From Ferrimonas balearica (GTDB taxonomy: Bacteria; Pseudomonadota; Gammaproteobacteria; Enterobacterales; Shewanellaceae): 64,000 nucleotides of DNA. The notes under the pieces are model-generated. The model was not told the DNA's origin. It searched no databases and saw only the letters and a program-made list of their open reading frames with translations. The DNA is taken from the NCBI RefSeq assembly GCF_019802085.1, contig NZ_JAHVHV010000002.1, forward strand, positions 682,001 to 746,000, given 5' to 3'. The position numbers and the translations under genes are program-made. Every line of letters begins with the position of its first letter. Within the stretch, counting starts at the first letter, position 1. Below are positions 1 through 7,606 of this stretch, piece after piece.

Positions 1-447
1 GGCGCTGGCCCCCTCGGCGCGAGGCTCCGGCAGGCGATCGAACTTCTCGATCTCCGGGAAGGAGACGTCCACCACGCCGCGCTCGCCGGCCTGGATCTTG
101 CCGATCATCTCCGGCAGGCGGTGCAGGGTCTGGGGGCCGAACACGATGTCGACGTAGGGGGCGCGTTCGCGGATGGCATCCCCCTCCTGGGAAGCGACGC
201 AGCCGCCCACACCGATCACCAGGCCGGGCTTGTGCTCCTTGAGCGGGCGCCAGCGGCCCAGCTGGTGAAACACCTTCTCCTGCGCCTTCTCGCGAATGGA
301 GCAGGTGTTCAGCAGCAGTACGTCGGCCTCTTCGGCCTCGTCGGTGAGGGTGTAGCCGCCAAAGGCGTCGAGCAGATCGGCCATCTTGGCCGAGTCGTAC
401 TCGTTCATCTGGCAGCCCCAGGTCTTAATGTGCAGTTTCTTGCTCAT
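1..447 (-). CDS. miaB: MiaB, tRNA-2-methylthio-N6-dimethylallyladenosine synthase (5' part only)
   Basis: MiaB is a radical-SAM enzyme that adds the 2-methylthio group to i6A at position 37 of tRNAs reading UNN codons. The first 149 residues are present; the gene continues past the left edge. The N-terminal UPF0004/methylthiotransferase domain is visible, with the three conserved auxiliary-cluster cysteines C12 (in KTWGCQMN), C49 (in NTCSIRE) and C83 (in GVGGC). The radical-SAM CxxxCxxC motif, expected near residue 157, lies outside the window. The ATG at 447-445 begins [12 protein letters not shown], as in other MiaB proteins. The miaB/ubiF divergent arrangement with a nearby Met-Leu-Gln tRNA cluster is also found in E. 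coli. Confidence 0.97.
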   Translation of the reverse strand, partial: MSKKLHIKTWGCQMNEYDSAKMADLLDAFGGYTLTDEAEEADVLLLNTCSIREKAQEKVFHQLGRWRPLKEHKPGLVIGVGGCVASQEGDAIRERAPYVDIVFGPQTLHRLPEMIGKIQAGERGVVDVSFPEIEKFDRLPEPRAEGASA

Positions 448-523
448 CAATCAGCGTCGCTCCGGAAAAAATAGCGGGGTATTTTATACCGCAGCAGCGA
501 CGCTGGCCAGTTGTTGCGCGGTT

Positions 524-826
524 TCAGTGGCGGCAGTGGCGGGTGGTGAGCGGACCGGAAGCGGCGGCGCTGTGGCTAACTTCCTCTTCTTCCAACTCTT
601 GTTCCACGACTTGATGGTCAAACTGCTGGCTCAGGGTGTGGTACACCTGGCGCTGAATGTCCAGGGCCAGCTCGTAGCGGATCATCGCCCGGGCGAGGTT
701 GATCTCCTCGACGATGGGGTTGGCTTCCTTGAGGCCACGCACTTCGTAGCGGGCATCGGTTTCCATGGCCAGCGCGGCCGGGGCGGACAGGAGGGTCAGG
801 ATGAGGCACAGCGGACGGACTTGCAT
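524..826 (-). CDS. small secreted protein of unknown function
   Basis: This encodes 100 residues that I do not recognise. The N-terminus (Met, then a hydrophobic stretch ending APAALA at residues 15-20) looks like a Sec signal peptide cleaved before M21. The mature part is mostly predicted helix, charged, with an acidic run EQELEEEE near residues 75-82 and a Ser/Ala/His-rich tail. A good Shine-Dalgarno (GGAGAAACC) precedes the ATG at 826. It lies between miaB and ubiF on the miaB strand, 76 bp upstream of miaB, and could be co-transcribed with it. Residues 68-78 (QFDHQVVEQEL) resemble a segment of the other small secreted protein at 22989-23198. The signal peptide, ribosome site and clean intergenic position support a real gene; function is unknown. 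Confidence 0.7.
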   Translation of the reverse strand: MQVRPLCLILTLLSAPAALAMETDARYEVRGLKEANPIVEEINLARAMIRYELALDIQRQVYHTLSQQFDHQVVEQELEEEEVSHSAAASGPLTTRHCRH

Positions 827-1006
827 AACGGTTTCTCCTTTTGGGTCCCTCAGTAAGACAGGCTGAGTCTAGGAAAGGGTTGGAGGCCGCGGACCGGAGG
901 ATGTAAGCGGATGTGAGTAGAGTGCGCGTCGCTTACCTTTTATTACGTAAGCCCGGCTTTTGACATATCATGGGGCCAACTTTTTTCATCCTGAAACAGC
1001 CAGATC

Positions 1007-2173
1007 ATGGAGCAGTACGACATCCTCATTGTGGGGGCCGGCATGGTGGGCGCCGCCAGCGCCTGTGCCCTGGCCCAGAAAGGGTTTTCCGTGGCCATCG
1101 TGGAAGCCCAGACCCCGCAACCCTTTGCCCCGGAGCAGCCGCGGGATCTGCGGGTCAGTGCCATCAGCGCCGCCTCGGAGCAGCTGCTGAGCCAGCTGGG
1201 GGCCTGGTCGGCCATCGACGCCATGCGCACCGCCCCCTACCAGACCCTGGCCACCTGGGAGTGGCAGCGCAGCGAGGTGCGCTTCGAGGCCAGCGAGATC
1301 GGCTGCGATCACCTGGGCCACATCATCGAGAACCGGGTGGTGCAGCTGGGGCTGTGGCAGGCGATGGCCGAGCTGGACGGGATCACCCTGCTCACCGGCC
1401 AGGGGCCGGACCGGATCTGGCAGGACGAAGCCGGGGCCTACCTGCAGGTGGGCGAGCGCCGGCTGCAGGGTCGGCTGCTGATGGGCTGTGACGGGGCCCG
1501 CTCCCGGGTGCGCGCCGCCACCGGCATCGGCCTGACCGGCTGGCAATATCGCCACCACTGTCTGGCGGTCAACATCACCACCGAGGCGCCACAGCAGACC
1601 ATCACCTGGCAGGAGTTCACCCCCAGTGGCCCCCGGGCTTTCCTGCCCCTGGCGGGTCATCACGGCTCCCTGGTGTGGTACGACAGCCCCGAGAAGGTGG
1701 CCCAGCTGATGCGCCTAGAGGATGGCGAGCTGAAGCGGGCGATCCAGCAGGCCTTCCCGGAGCGCCTGGGGGCGTTCGAAATCGACGGCCGGGGCAGTTT
1801 CCCCCTGACCCGGCAGCACGCCCAGCACTATTTCGACGGTCGCCTGGTGCTCCTGGGGGACGCGGCCCACACCATCAATCCCCTGGCCGGCCAGGGGGTC
1901 AACCTGGGCTTCAAGGACGTGGCCACCCTGGCCCAGGTGCTGGTGGAGGCCAAGGACAGCGGCCAGAGCTGGGACAGCGAGGCGGTGCTGATGCGCTACC
2001 AGACCCCCCGCCGGCGCGACAACCTGCTGATGCAGTCCACCATGGATCTTTTCTATACCCTGTTCTCCAACGACCGCCTGCCCCTCAAGCTGGCACGCAA
2101 CCTGGGCCTGATGGCGGCCCAGAACGCCGGCCCGGTGAAGAACCAGGTGATGCGGTACGCCATGGGGCTCTGA
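1007..2173 (+). CDS. ubiF: UbiF-type FAD-dependent ubiquinone-biosynthesis hydroxylase
   Basis: This is a 388-residue flavoprotein monooxygenase of the UbiH/UbiF/VisC family. It hydroxylates the aromatic ring during aerobic ubiquinone synthesis; UbiF acts at C6 of demethoxyubiquinol. The N-terminal dinucleotide-binding motif DILIVGAGMVGAASA is at residues 5-19. The family's second FAD motif GDAAHTINPLAGQG is near residues 285-298. Length matches E. coli UbiF (about 390). The assignment to UbiF rather than UbiH or UbiI rests mainly on the E. coli-like position opposite miaB and near the Gln/Met/Leu tRNA cluster. The ATG at 1007 begins directly before the Rossmann motif. The FUSC gene follows after 6 bp, so the two are probably co-transcribed. 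Confidence 0.87.
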   Translation: MEQYDILIVGAGMVGAASACALAQKGFSVAIVEAQTPQPFAPEQPRDLRVSAISAASEQLLSQLGAWSAIDAMRTAPYQTLATWEWQRSEVRFEASEIGCDHLGHIIENRVVQLGLWQAMAELDGITLLTGQGPDRIWQDEAGAYLQVGERRLQGRLLMGCDGARSRVRAATGIGLTGWQYRHHCLAVNITTEAPQQTITWQEFTPSGPRAFLPLAGHHGSLVWYDSPEKVAQLMRLEDGELKRAIQQAFPERLGAFEIDGRGSFPLTRQHAQHYFDGRLVLLGDAAHTINPLAGQGVNLGFKDVATLAQVLVEAKDSGQSWDSEAVLMRYQTPRRRDNLLMQSTMDLFYTLFSNDRLPLKLARNLGLMAAQNAGPVKNQVMRYAMGL

Positions 2174-2179
2174 TCCCCG

Positions 2180-4216
2180 GTGCGGCGCTACTGGTTCAAT
2201 CCCGCCCTCAACCAGTCTCTGAGGCTCTCCCTCGGACTGCTGCTGGCGCTGGGATTGGCCTGGCCGCTGGGGCTGGTGGGGCCGGTGGCCCTCTCCATGC
2301 TGGCCCTGCCGGCGGTGCTGGTGGCGGCGCTGGACCAACCCTCCCCCCGCTGGTGGGGCCGGATCGCCCTGGCCCTGTTGGGCGTCGCCCTGGCCTCGGG
2401 GCTGACCGCCCTAATCACCGAACACTGCCCCGCGCTGTTGCCCCTCTGGTTTGCCCTGCTGGGGCTGGCCATGGGCAGCGCCGCGGCCTGGGGCGAGCTC
2501 TCCGGTCGCCTGGGGATGGCGGTGCTGGTGATGGCGGTGGTAGGGCTGGCCACCTCGGATCTGGCTCCGGCCTGGCAACTGGCCCTGGGCTACAGCGGCT
2601 GCGTGCTCTGGCTGATGCTGTTCAGCGCCCTGTGGTACCGCCTCTGGCGCCACTACCCCCTTCGCCAGAGCCTCTCCGCCGCCTATCGGCGCCTGGCCCA
2701 GCTGCTGCTGGCCCGGCCGGAGCAGCTGCGGGGGGAGGGGCTGCCACTGCACTTCGATGCCGAGCTGGGCCAGCAGCTGGGGCTGTGCCGCAACCAGCTG
2801 GCGGCCTTCGGTCGTCAGGGGGACATCGCACCACTGAAAAACGCCTTTATTGCGGCGCTGGATCTGCAGGAGCGGCTCCAGGCCACCCCCCAGCCGGAGC
2901 AGGCCCGTGCCCTGTTCACCTCCGACGACATCTACCCCCTCTACCGGGACTGGACCCGAGCGGTGGCCGCCCGACTGATGCGCATCAGCCGGGACCTGGC
3001 CCAGCAGCGCCCCATCACCCAGAGCGACCGCCATCAGGCGCTGGCCGAGCCCCTGGTGACGGCCCTGGAGCAGGCGGCCGAGACCGGCGGCCCCCGGGGC
3101 ATGGTGGCCCACTACATGGCGGGCAACGTGCGTCGCATCGCCCGCCTGGCGGAGCGGGTATCGCCGCTGTACCAACGGGATTTCATCGGCGGCGAATCCC
3201 CGGGGCTCTGGGCTCAGTGGCGCAAGATGATGACCTGGTCCTCGCCGGTGCTGCGGGGGGCGGCGCGGGTGGCGGTGTTGCTGGGGGTGGGCTCGCTCAT
3301 CAGCCAGTACATGGGGCTGGAGAAGGGCTACTGGATCCTCACCACCATCGCCATGGTGACCCAGAGCAGCTACGTGGCCACCCGCAACCGGGTGGGGCAG
3401 CGGGCGGCGGGCACCTTTGCCGGCCTGGCCCTGGGGGCGGCGCTGGTGTGGCTGGGGGTCACCGGTCAGGGTGCCCTGGGGCTGGCGGTGGCGCTGGTGC
3501 CCGTGACCCTGGCCATGGTGCCCCTGCACCACGGCCTAACCACCACCTTCGCCTCCATGCTGCTGGTGCTGATGTTCGAGTACCTGGGGTTTGGCGGCGA
3601 CTCCATATTGTTGCCGCGGATGCTGGATACCCTGATCGGCTGCGTGCTGGTGTTTGCCGCCTTTCGCTGGCTCTGGCCCCAGTGGCAGGGGGGCCGTCAG
3701 CAGGCCCTGCGGCGCCAGGCCCTGGCCCACCTGCAGCGCTATCTGCAGCTGCTGCTGATGACCTTCGAGGGCAAGCCAGTGGCGCCGGTGCAACTGGCCC
3801 GTGCCCGGCGCCTGGCCTACGAGCAGGGGGTGAGCTTAAGCGCCAGCTTCAACCAGATGAAACAGGAGCCGGGCTACCGCAACGCCGAGGCCAGCCTGGC
3901 TTTGCTGGGGGAGTACAAGGGGGCGATGAGTCACCTGAACGCCCTGGCACCCCTGGCCCGGCGGGGACTGACGCTGCCGGACCCCATGGGCGAGCGGCTG
4001 CAGCAGGTGTTCGGCGAGGCCTACCGGGTGCTGACCGACGCCATGGCCGGGGATCGCAGTCCCTGGCCGGTGGGACTGGCGCAGGAGCAGGCCTGGCTCT
4101 ACGGCGAGCTGGAGGGCCAGGAGCCCAACCGGGCCGGGTTCGTGCTCTACCAGATGGCGCTGTTGCTTGAGCGCTACCAGCGCCTCAGCACTCTGGTGAC
4201 GCCGCCGTCCCGGTAA
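2180..4216 (+). CDS. FUSC-family (YccS/YhfK/AaeB-like) inner-membrane protein
   Basis: This is a 678-residue membrane protein of the fusaric-acid-resistance (FUSC) superfamily, which includes the AaeB aromatic-acid efflux protein and the uncharacterised YccS and YhfK. Two hydrophobic blocks flank a soluble middle part. Residues 15-160 hold several membrane segments, residues about 160-350 form a helical cytoplasmic region, and residues about 355-500 hold the second membrane block including YMGLEKGYWILTT, the typical FUSC_2 start. A soluble C-terminal domain follows. The start is GTG at 2180, 6 bp after ubiF, with no better ATG. No membrane-fusion partner (AaeA type) is adjacent, so the substrate cannot be inferred. 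Its 3' end overlaps, convergently, the kinase remnant. Confidence 0.85.
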   Translation: MRRYWFNPALNQSLRLSLGLLLALGLAWPLGLVGPVALSMLALPAVLVAALDQPSPRWWGRIALALLGVALASGLTALITEHCPALLPLWFALLGLAMGSAAAWGELSGRLGMAVLVMAVVGLATSDLAPAWQLALGYSGCVLWLMLFSALWYRLWRHYPLRQSLSAAYRRLAQLLLARPEQLRGEGLPLHFDAELGQQLGLCRNQLAAFGRQGDIAPLKNAFIAALDLQERLQATPQPEQARALFTSDDIYPLYRDWTRAVAARLMRISRDLAQQRPITQSDRHQALAEPLVTALEQAAETGGPRGMVAHYMAGNVRRIARLAERVSPLYQRDFIGGESPGLWAQWRKMMTWSSPVLRGAARVAVLLGVGSLISQYMGLEKGYWILTTIAMVTQSSYVATRNRVGQRAAGTFAGLALGAALVWLGVTGQGALGLAVALVPVTLAMVPLHHGLTTTFASMLLVLMFEYLGFGGDSILLPRMLDTLIGCVLVFAAFRWLWPQWQGGRQQALRRQALAHLQRYLQLLLMTFEGKPVAPVQLARARRLAYEQGVSLSASFNQMKQEPGYRNAEASLALLGEYKGAMSHLNALAPLARRGLTLPDPMGERLQQVFGEAYRVLTDAMAGDRSPWPVGLAQEQAWLYGELEGQEPNRAGFVLYQMALLLERYQRLSTLVTPPSR

Positions 4217-4445
4217 AGTCGATGCTGGCCCGGCAGCCCCCTTCGGGTCGCTCCTCCAGGGCAAAGACCCAACCGTAGCGCCGACACAGCTCGGTGACGA
4301 TCAACAGCCCCAGGCCATGCCCCTCCGAACTCGGGCTCGACAGGCCGGCGCCGGGGTCTTCAATGCTCAAACTCAAACCGATGTTGTCGCCCCCCTGCGG
4401 CATATTGTCGCACCCTGGCCCAGCGGGCTTGGTCTTTTCTGGCAT
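4185..4445 (-). pseudogene. 3' remnant of a sensor histidine kinase (HATPase_c fragment)
   Basis: This reading frame encodes only the end of a kinase ATPase domain. It contains a G1-like box (EDPGAGL) and a G2 box (GHGLGL), followed by the usual final helix and strands (IVTELCRRYGWVFAL...GCRASIDF). There is no N-box, dimerisation helix or membrane segment. An in-frame stop codon lies 18 bp upstream of the first ATG, and the next gene on the opposite strand starts soon after, so there is no room for the missing 5' part. The 3' end overlaps the end of the FUSC gene. I read it as a decaying remnant of a two-component sensor, though an isolated small ATPase-like protein cannot be excluded. Confidence 0.65.
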
Positions 4446-4511
4446 CGGCGTAAAAGGGCCTTATCCCATGGCTCTTGCCCTGCGCTGAACGTTCACAAGG
4501 ACCGATCCTTC

Positions 4512-6485
4512 ATGCCCGAAAGCAAGCTTCTGGCCGTCGCCGCGGCCGTTAACCTGGCGTTGGCCCTGCCTGCCTACGCCGATAAGATCAGCGACTGCAC
4601 CGAGCAGGGTCGCTGCGATGAGTACCAGGTGGTCACGGCGGAGGTGATGCAATCGCCCCTGACCGTGGTGACCGACCCCAAGCTGCCCCGCCAGCCCCTG
4701 CCCGCCTTCGATGGCTCCGGCTTCCTGCGTACCATCCCCGGCTTCAACGTGACCCGCAAGGGTGGAGCCGGCGGTGACATTACGCTGCGGGGGATGGCCG
4801 GCTCCCGGGTCAACATCGTCAACGACGGTCAGCAGGTGGGGGGCACCTGCGGCGGCCGAATGGATCCGCCCACCAACTACATCTCACCGGACACCTACGA
4901 GCGGGTGGAGGTGATCAAGGGGCCGCAGACCGTCAAGTACGGCCCGGTGGGTTCGGCGGGGACGGTGCTGTTCGAGCGTGACCACTTTGGCCTGGCCGAG
5001 GGGGGCACCGAGGGGCGGGCCAGCATGACCTACGGCAGTTTTGAGCGCAAAGACTACGCCATGGAGCTGGTGACCGGAACGCCGGACCATTACTGGCGCA
5101 TCGACGCCAACCACTCCGAAAGCGACGACTTCACCGACGGCAACGGCGATGTCATGCAGTCCAGCTACGACCGGGACAATTTCCACACCGCCATCGGCTG
5201 GACCCCGGATGCCGAGTCGGTGGTGGAGCTGAGCTACGGCTTCGCCTCCGGCTCTGCCGAGTACGCGGATCGGGCCAACAAGGCCCGGCAAATTGACAAC
5301 GAGAACGCCACGCTGTTGATGCGCACCGGCTCAGAGCGGGACTGGCTCGCCATGATGGAGTTCCAGGCCTACTACAACCAGAACGATCACATCATGGACC
5401 AGTTCGACCGCCCCGAGAACACCGTCCCCGGCACCAACCCCCGGCGCACCAACCTGGGCGGCCACCTCTGGTTTGAGCTGATGCCGGTGGCGGGCTGGGA
5501 GCTGTTGGTGGGCGTCGACTACCTGGACAGCACTCAGGACATGCGCAGTGGATTGAGCCTGGATGAGCTGTTGGGGGCCGCTTTCGAGGAGGTCTACCGC
5601 AAGGAGAACCTGGGGGTGCTGCTGGAGTCGGACTGGGCCCTGGGGCCGGGCAAGGTGGTGGCCGGCGCCCGCTACGATCGCTACGAGCAGACGCTGCTGG
5701 GCAGCTGGTCCGGGACGGGCAAGGTCAATGACAAGACCGAAAACCTGCTCAGCGGGTTCGGCCGCTACGAGTGGCTGCTGGAGCACCATCAGTTCTACGC
5801 CGGGGTGGGGTACGCCCAGCGCATCGCCGATTACTGGGAGGTGATGAAGGCGGGCAAGAACCTGACGCTGGAACCGGAGCAGACCACTCAGCTGGACATC
5901 GGCTGGCTGCATCAGGGGCCACTGGAGCTGTCGGCCTCCCTGTTCTACGCGGACATCCAGGACTACATCCTGATCGACAACAACAGTCAGCCCTCGGCCC
6001 GCAACGTCGACGCCACACTCTGGGGGGGGGAGCTGGGGGCCAGCGTGGCCTTTGCCCAGCATTTTACCCTCACCACCACCCTGGCTTACACCCACGGCGA
6101 CAACGACACCGATGGCGTCCCCCTGGGCCAGATCTCGCCCCTGGAGGGGCGCATCGCACTGGATTACGAAAACGACACCTGGCTGTTCGGGGCGCTGTGG
6201 CGCCTGGTGGACCGGCAGGACCGGGTGGCGGTGGGGCAGGGCAACATCGTGGGCCAGGACCTGGGGGAGACCGCCGGGTTCGGCGTGCTGTCGTTGAACG
6301 GCGCCTGGAAGCACGGCAGGGCCACCCGGCTGAGTTTCGGCATCGACAACCTCTTTGATAAGGCCTACGCCGAGCACGTCAGCAAATCCGGTGCCGGCAA
6401 CGATCTGCTGCCACCTGAGGAGCGCACCGTGCGGGTCAACGAGCCGGGGCGCAACGCCTGGGTGCGACTGGATTACCGCTTTTAA
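4512..6485 (+). CDS. TonB-dependent copper receptor (OprC/NosA type)
   Basis: This is an outer-membrane TonB-dependent receptor of 657 residues. Residues 1-20 form a signal peptide ending LPAYA. The plug domain follows with DGSGFLRTIPGFNVTRKGG and TLRGMAGSRVNIVNDG. It carries the segment GGRMDPPTNYISPDTYERV, which is characteristic of the OprC/NosA copper-receptor family, followed by VEVIKGPQTVKYG. The C-terminus ends in aromatic DYRF after a TonB-receptor box (LSFGIDNLFDKAY), as expected for a 22-strand barrel. The ATG at 4512 is chosen because AAGGA lies 10 bp upstream and it opens the signal peptide. A rho-independent terminator follows. No Fur box or copper-regulator site is obvious. Substrate assignment is by family only. 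Confidence 0.9.
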   Translation: MPESKLLAVAAAVNLALALPAYADKISDCTEQGRCDEYQVVTAEVMQSPLTVVTDPKLPRQPLPAFDGSGFLRTIPGFNVTRKGGAGGDITLRGMAGSRVNIVNDGQQVGGTCGGRMDPPTNYISPDTYERVEVIKGPQTVKYGPVGSAGTVLFERDHFGLAEGGTEGRASMTYGSFERKDYAMELVTGTPDHYWRIDANHSESDDFTDGNGDVMQSSYDRDNFHTAIGWTPDAESVVELSYGFASGSAEYADRANKARQIDNENATLLMRTGSERDWLAMMEFQAYYNQNDHIMDQFDRPENTVPGTNPRRTNLGGHLWFELMPVAGWELLVGVDYLDSTQDMRSGLSLDELLGAAFEEVYRKENLGVLLESDWALGPGKVVAGARYDRYEQTLLGSWSGTGKVNDKTENLLSGFGRYEWLLEHHQFYAGVGYAQRIADYWEVMKAGKNLTLEPEQTTQLDIGWLHQGPLELSASLFYADIQDYILIDNNSQPSARNVDATLWGGELGASVAFAQHFTLTTTLAYTHGDNDTDGVPLGQISPLEGRIALDYENDTWLFGALWRLVDRQDRVAVGQGNIVGQDLGETAGFGVLSLNGAWKHGRATRLSFGIDNLFDKAYAEHVSKSGAGNDLLPPEERTVRVNEPGRNAWVRLDYRF

Positions 6486-6509
6486 GGTGTCCTTCCCGAC
6501 GCCAGCGCT

Positions 6510-6533
6510 GCGGCCCTTCGGGGCCGCTTTTTT
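6510..6533 (+). terminator. rho-independent terminator of the copper receptor gene
   Basis: The stem GCGGCCC / GGGCCGC closes on a TTCG loop and is followed by six T residues, 25 bp after the receptor stop codon. Confidence 0.85.
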
Positions 6534-6548
6534 GTCAAGCTGGGGGGT

Positions 6549-6582
6549 AAAAACGACAAAAGCCCGCGCGAGGCGAGCTTTT
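6549..6582 (-). terminator. rho-independent terminator of the tRNA operon
   Basis: Read on the minus strand, a 10-bp stem (AAAAGCTCGC with GCGGGCTTTT, one G-U pair) is followed by GTCGTTTTT. It starts 7 bp after the CCA end of the last tRNA-Gln. Confidence 0.7.
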
Positions 6583-6588
6583 GAAAGA

Positions 6589-6663
6589 TGGCTGGGCTAC
6601 CAGGATTCGAACCTGGGAATGGCGGGATCAAAACCCGCTGCCTTACCGCTTGGCGATAGCCCA
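6589..6663 (-). tRNA. tRNA-Gln (anticodon TTG), copy 1
   Basis: This 75-nt gene with encoded CCA has the acceptor stem TGGGCTA/TAGCCCA and anticodon loop TTTTGAT (anticodon TTG, reads CAA). It is the last gene of the seven-tRNA operon and one unit of a tandem triplication. Confidence 0.97.
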
Positions 6664-6696
6664 ACTGGGGTGAACAACCGGGGTCGTTCGAAAAGA

Positions 6697-6771
6697 TGGC
6701 TGGGCTACCAGGATTCGAACCTGGGAATGGCGGGATCAAAACCCGCTGCCTTACCGCTTGGCGATAGCCCA
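6697..6771 (-). tRNA. tRNA-Gln (anticodon TTG), copy 2
   Basis: This is identical in sequence to the neighbouring tRNA-Gln copies: 75 nt, CCA encoded, anticodon TTG. The 33-nt spacer to copy 1 is nearly identical to the spacer between copies 2 and 3. Confidence 0.97.
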
Positions 6772-6803
6772 ACTGGGGTGAACAACCGAGGTCGTTCGGA
6801 AGA

Positions 6804-6878
6804 TGGCTGGGCTACCAGGATTCGAACCTGGGAATGGCGGGATCAAAACCCGCTGCCTTACCGCTTGGCGATAGCCCA
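6804..6878 (-). tRNA. tRNA-Gln (anticodon TTG), copy 3
   Basis: This is identical to the other Gln copies: 75 nt, CCA encoded, anticodon TTG. It is the first Gln gene after the second tRNA-Met in transcription order, the position of glnV/glnX in E. coli. Confidence 0.97.
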
Positions 6879-6908
6879 ACTGGGGGTGATTGCAGTGCAA
6901 TCGAAAAA

Positions 6909-6985
6909 TGGTGGCTATGGCGGGACTTGAACCTGCGACCCCGGCATTATGAGTGCCGTGCTCTAACCAGCTGAGCTACATAGCC
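6909..6985 (-). tRNA. tRNA-Met (elongator, anticodon CAT)
   Basis: This is a 77-nt gene with CCA. The acceptor stem is GGCTATG/CATAGCC and the anticodon loop is CTCATAA. A fully paired first acceptor base pair marks it as elongator rather than initiator Met. It occupies the metU position of the E. coli cluster. Its acceptor differs by one base pair (T-A against C-G) from the other Met copy. Confidence 0.96.
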
Positions 6986-7046
6986 ACGGTAACCGTGGTG
7001 ATTGGATGGCTCCAATCGATGCCCGACGTGTCGTGCATCTTAAAAA

Positions 7047-7121
7047 TGGCTGGGCTACCAGGATTCGAACCTGGGAATGGCGGGATCAAAACCCGCTGCC
7101 TTACCGCTTGGCGATAGCCCA
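7047..7121 (-). tRNA. tRNA-Gln (anticodon TTG), copy 4
   Basis: This 75-nt copy is identical to the others and lies between tRNA-Leu and the second tRNA-Met in transcription order (glnU position). Its flanks do not share the spacer repeat seen around copies 1-3. Confidence 0.97.
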
Positions 7122-7126
7122 ACAGA

Positions 7127-7211
7127 TGGTGCGGAAGGAGAGACTTGAACTCTCACGCCTCGCGGCGCCAGAACCTAAATCTGGTGCGTCTACCAATTCC
7201 GCCACTTCCGC
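7127..7211 (-). tRNA. tRNA-Leu (anticodon TAG)
   Basis: This 85-nt class II tRNA with encoded CCA has the acceptor stem GCGGAAG/CTTCCGC, the anticodon loop TTTAGGT (TAG, reads CUA) and a long variable arm. It occupies the leuW position of the E. coli metT-leuW-gln operon, 5 bp upstream of a tRNA-Gln. Confidence 0.96.
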
Positions 7212-7243
7212 GTTTCAGTGCTTTGAGCGCCCAAAACAAAGAA

Positions 7244-7320
7244 TGGTGGCTACGGCGGGACTTGAACCTGCGACCCCGGCATTATGAGTGCCGTGCTCTA
7301 ACCAGCTGAGCTACGTAGCC
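7244..7320 (-). tRNA. tRNA-Met (elongator, anticodon CAT), first gene of the operon
   Basis: This 77-nt gene with CCA has the acceptor stem GGCTACG/CGTAGCC and anticodon CAT. It is the promoter-proximal gene, equivalent to metT of E. coli. Confidence 0.96.
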
Positions 7321-7350
7321 ATCGCGCCCCCATCGGTGGGAGCGGGGCGT

Positions 7351-7379
7351 ATTATGCTGAGTTGCCCCCACAGCGTCAA
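7351..7379 (-). promoter_or_regulatory. sigma-70 promoter of the tRNA operon
   Basis: The minus strand shows TTGACG (7379-7374), a 17-bp spacer and CATAAT (7356-7351). This is followed by the GC-rich stretch ACGCCCCGCTCCC before the first tRNA. A GC-rich discriminator is typical of stringently controlled stable-RNA promoters. Confidence 0.8.
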
Positions 7380-7562
7380 CTGCTTTTGCGGCGATTTGTG
7401 CCGGGCCGGGATCGTTCGGGCGCAAAATAATCAGAGTAGGCAAAGATGCAGCAACGGGGGGCCCGCGGCGATGAAAAAAGCAGCGCTGCCGGCGTCGGGG
7501 CATCGGCCCTGTCGGGTGGACTCAGGGCCGGTCGGGGAGGGCGGTGCTGGGGCCCAGACGCA
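7380..7562. other. intergenic stretch with no gene recognised
   Basis: This lies between the tRNA promoter and the hairpin downstream of ychF. Short reading frames here have no ribosome site or family resemblance. I see nothing beyond ordinary intergenic sequence. Confidence 0.5.
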
Positions 7563-7588
7563 CACAGCCCGGCCGAAGCCGGGCTGTG
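7563..7588 (-). terminator. UUCG-capped hairpin downstream of ychF, possible terminator
   Basis: A perfect 11-bp stem (CACAGCCCGGC / GCCGGGCTGTG) closes on TTCG when read on the minus strand, 18 bp after the ychF stop. No T tract follows, so it may be an RNA-stabilising end rather than an intrinsic terminator. Confidence 0.5.
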
Positions 7589-7606
7589 GACTGAGGCGGC
7601 GGGGAC

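Noticed and set aside
6355-7287. Reading frames crossing the tRNA cluster with repeated peptide motifs
   Set aside because: They are translations of tRNA genes and their spacers, with no ribosome sites.
6589-7320. Regularly repeated 75-bp units, at first CRISPR-like
   Set aside because: The repeats fold as complete tRNAs with anticodons and CCA ends, and the spacers are repeats themselves. There are no cas genes.
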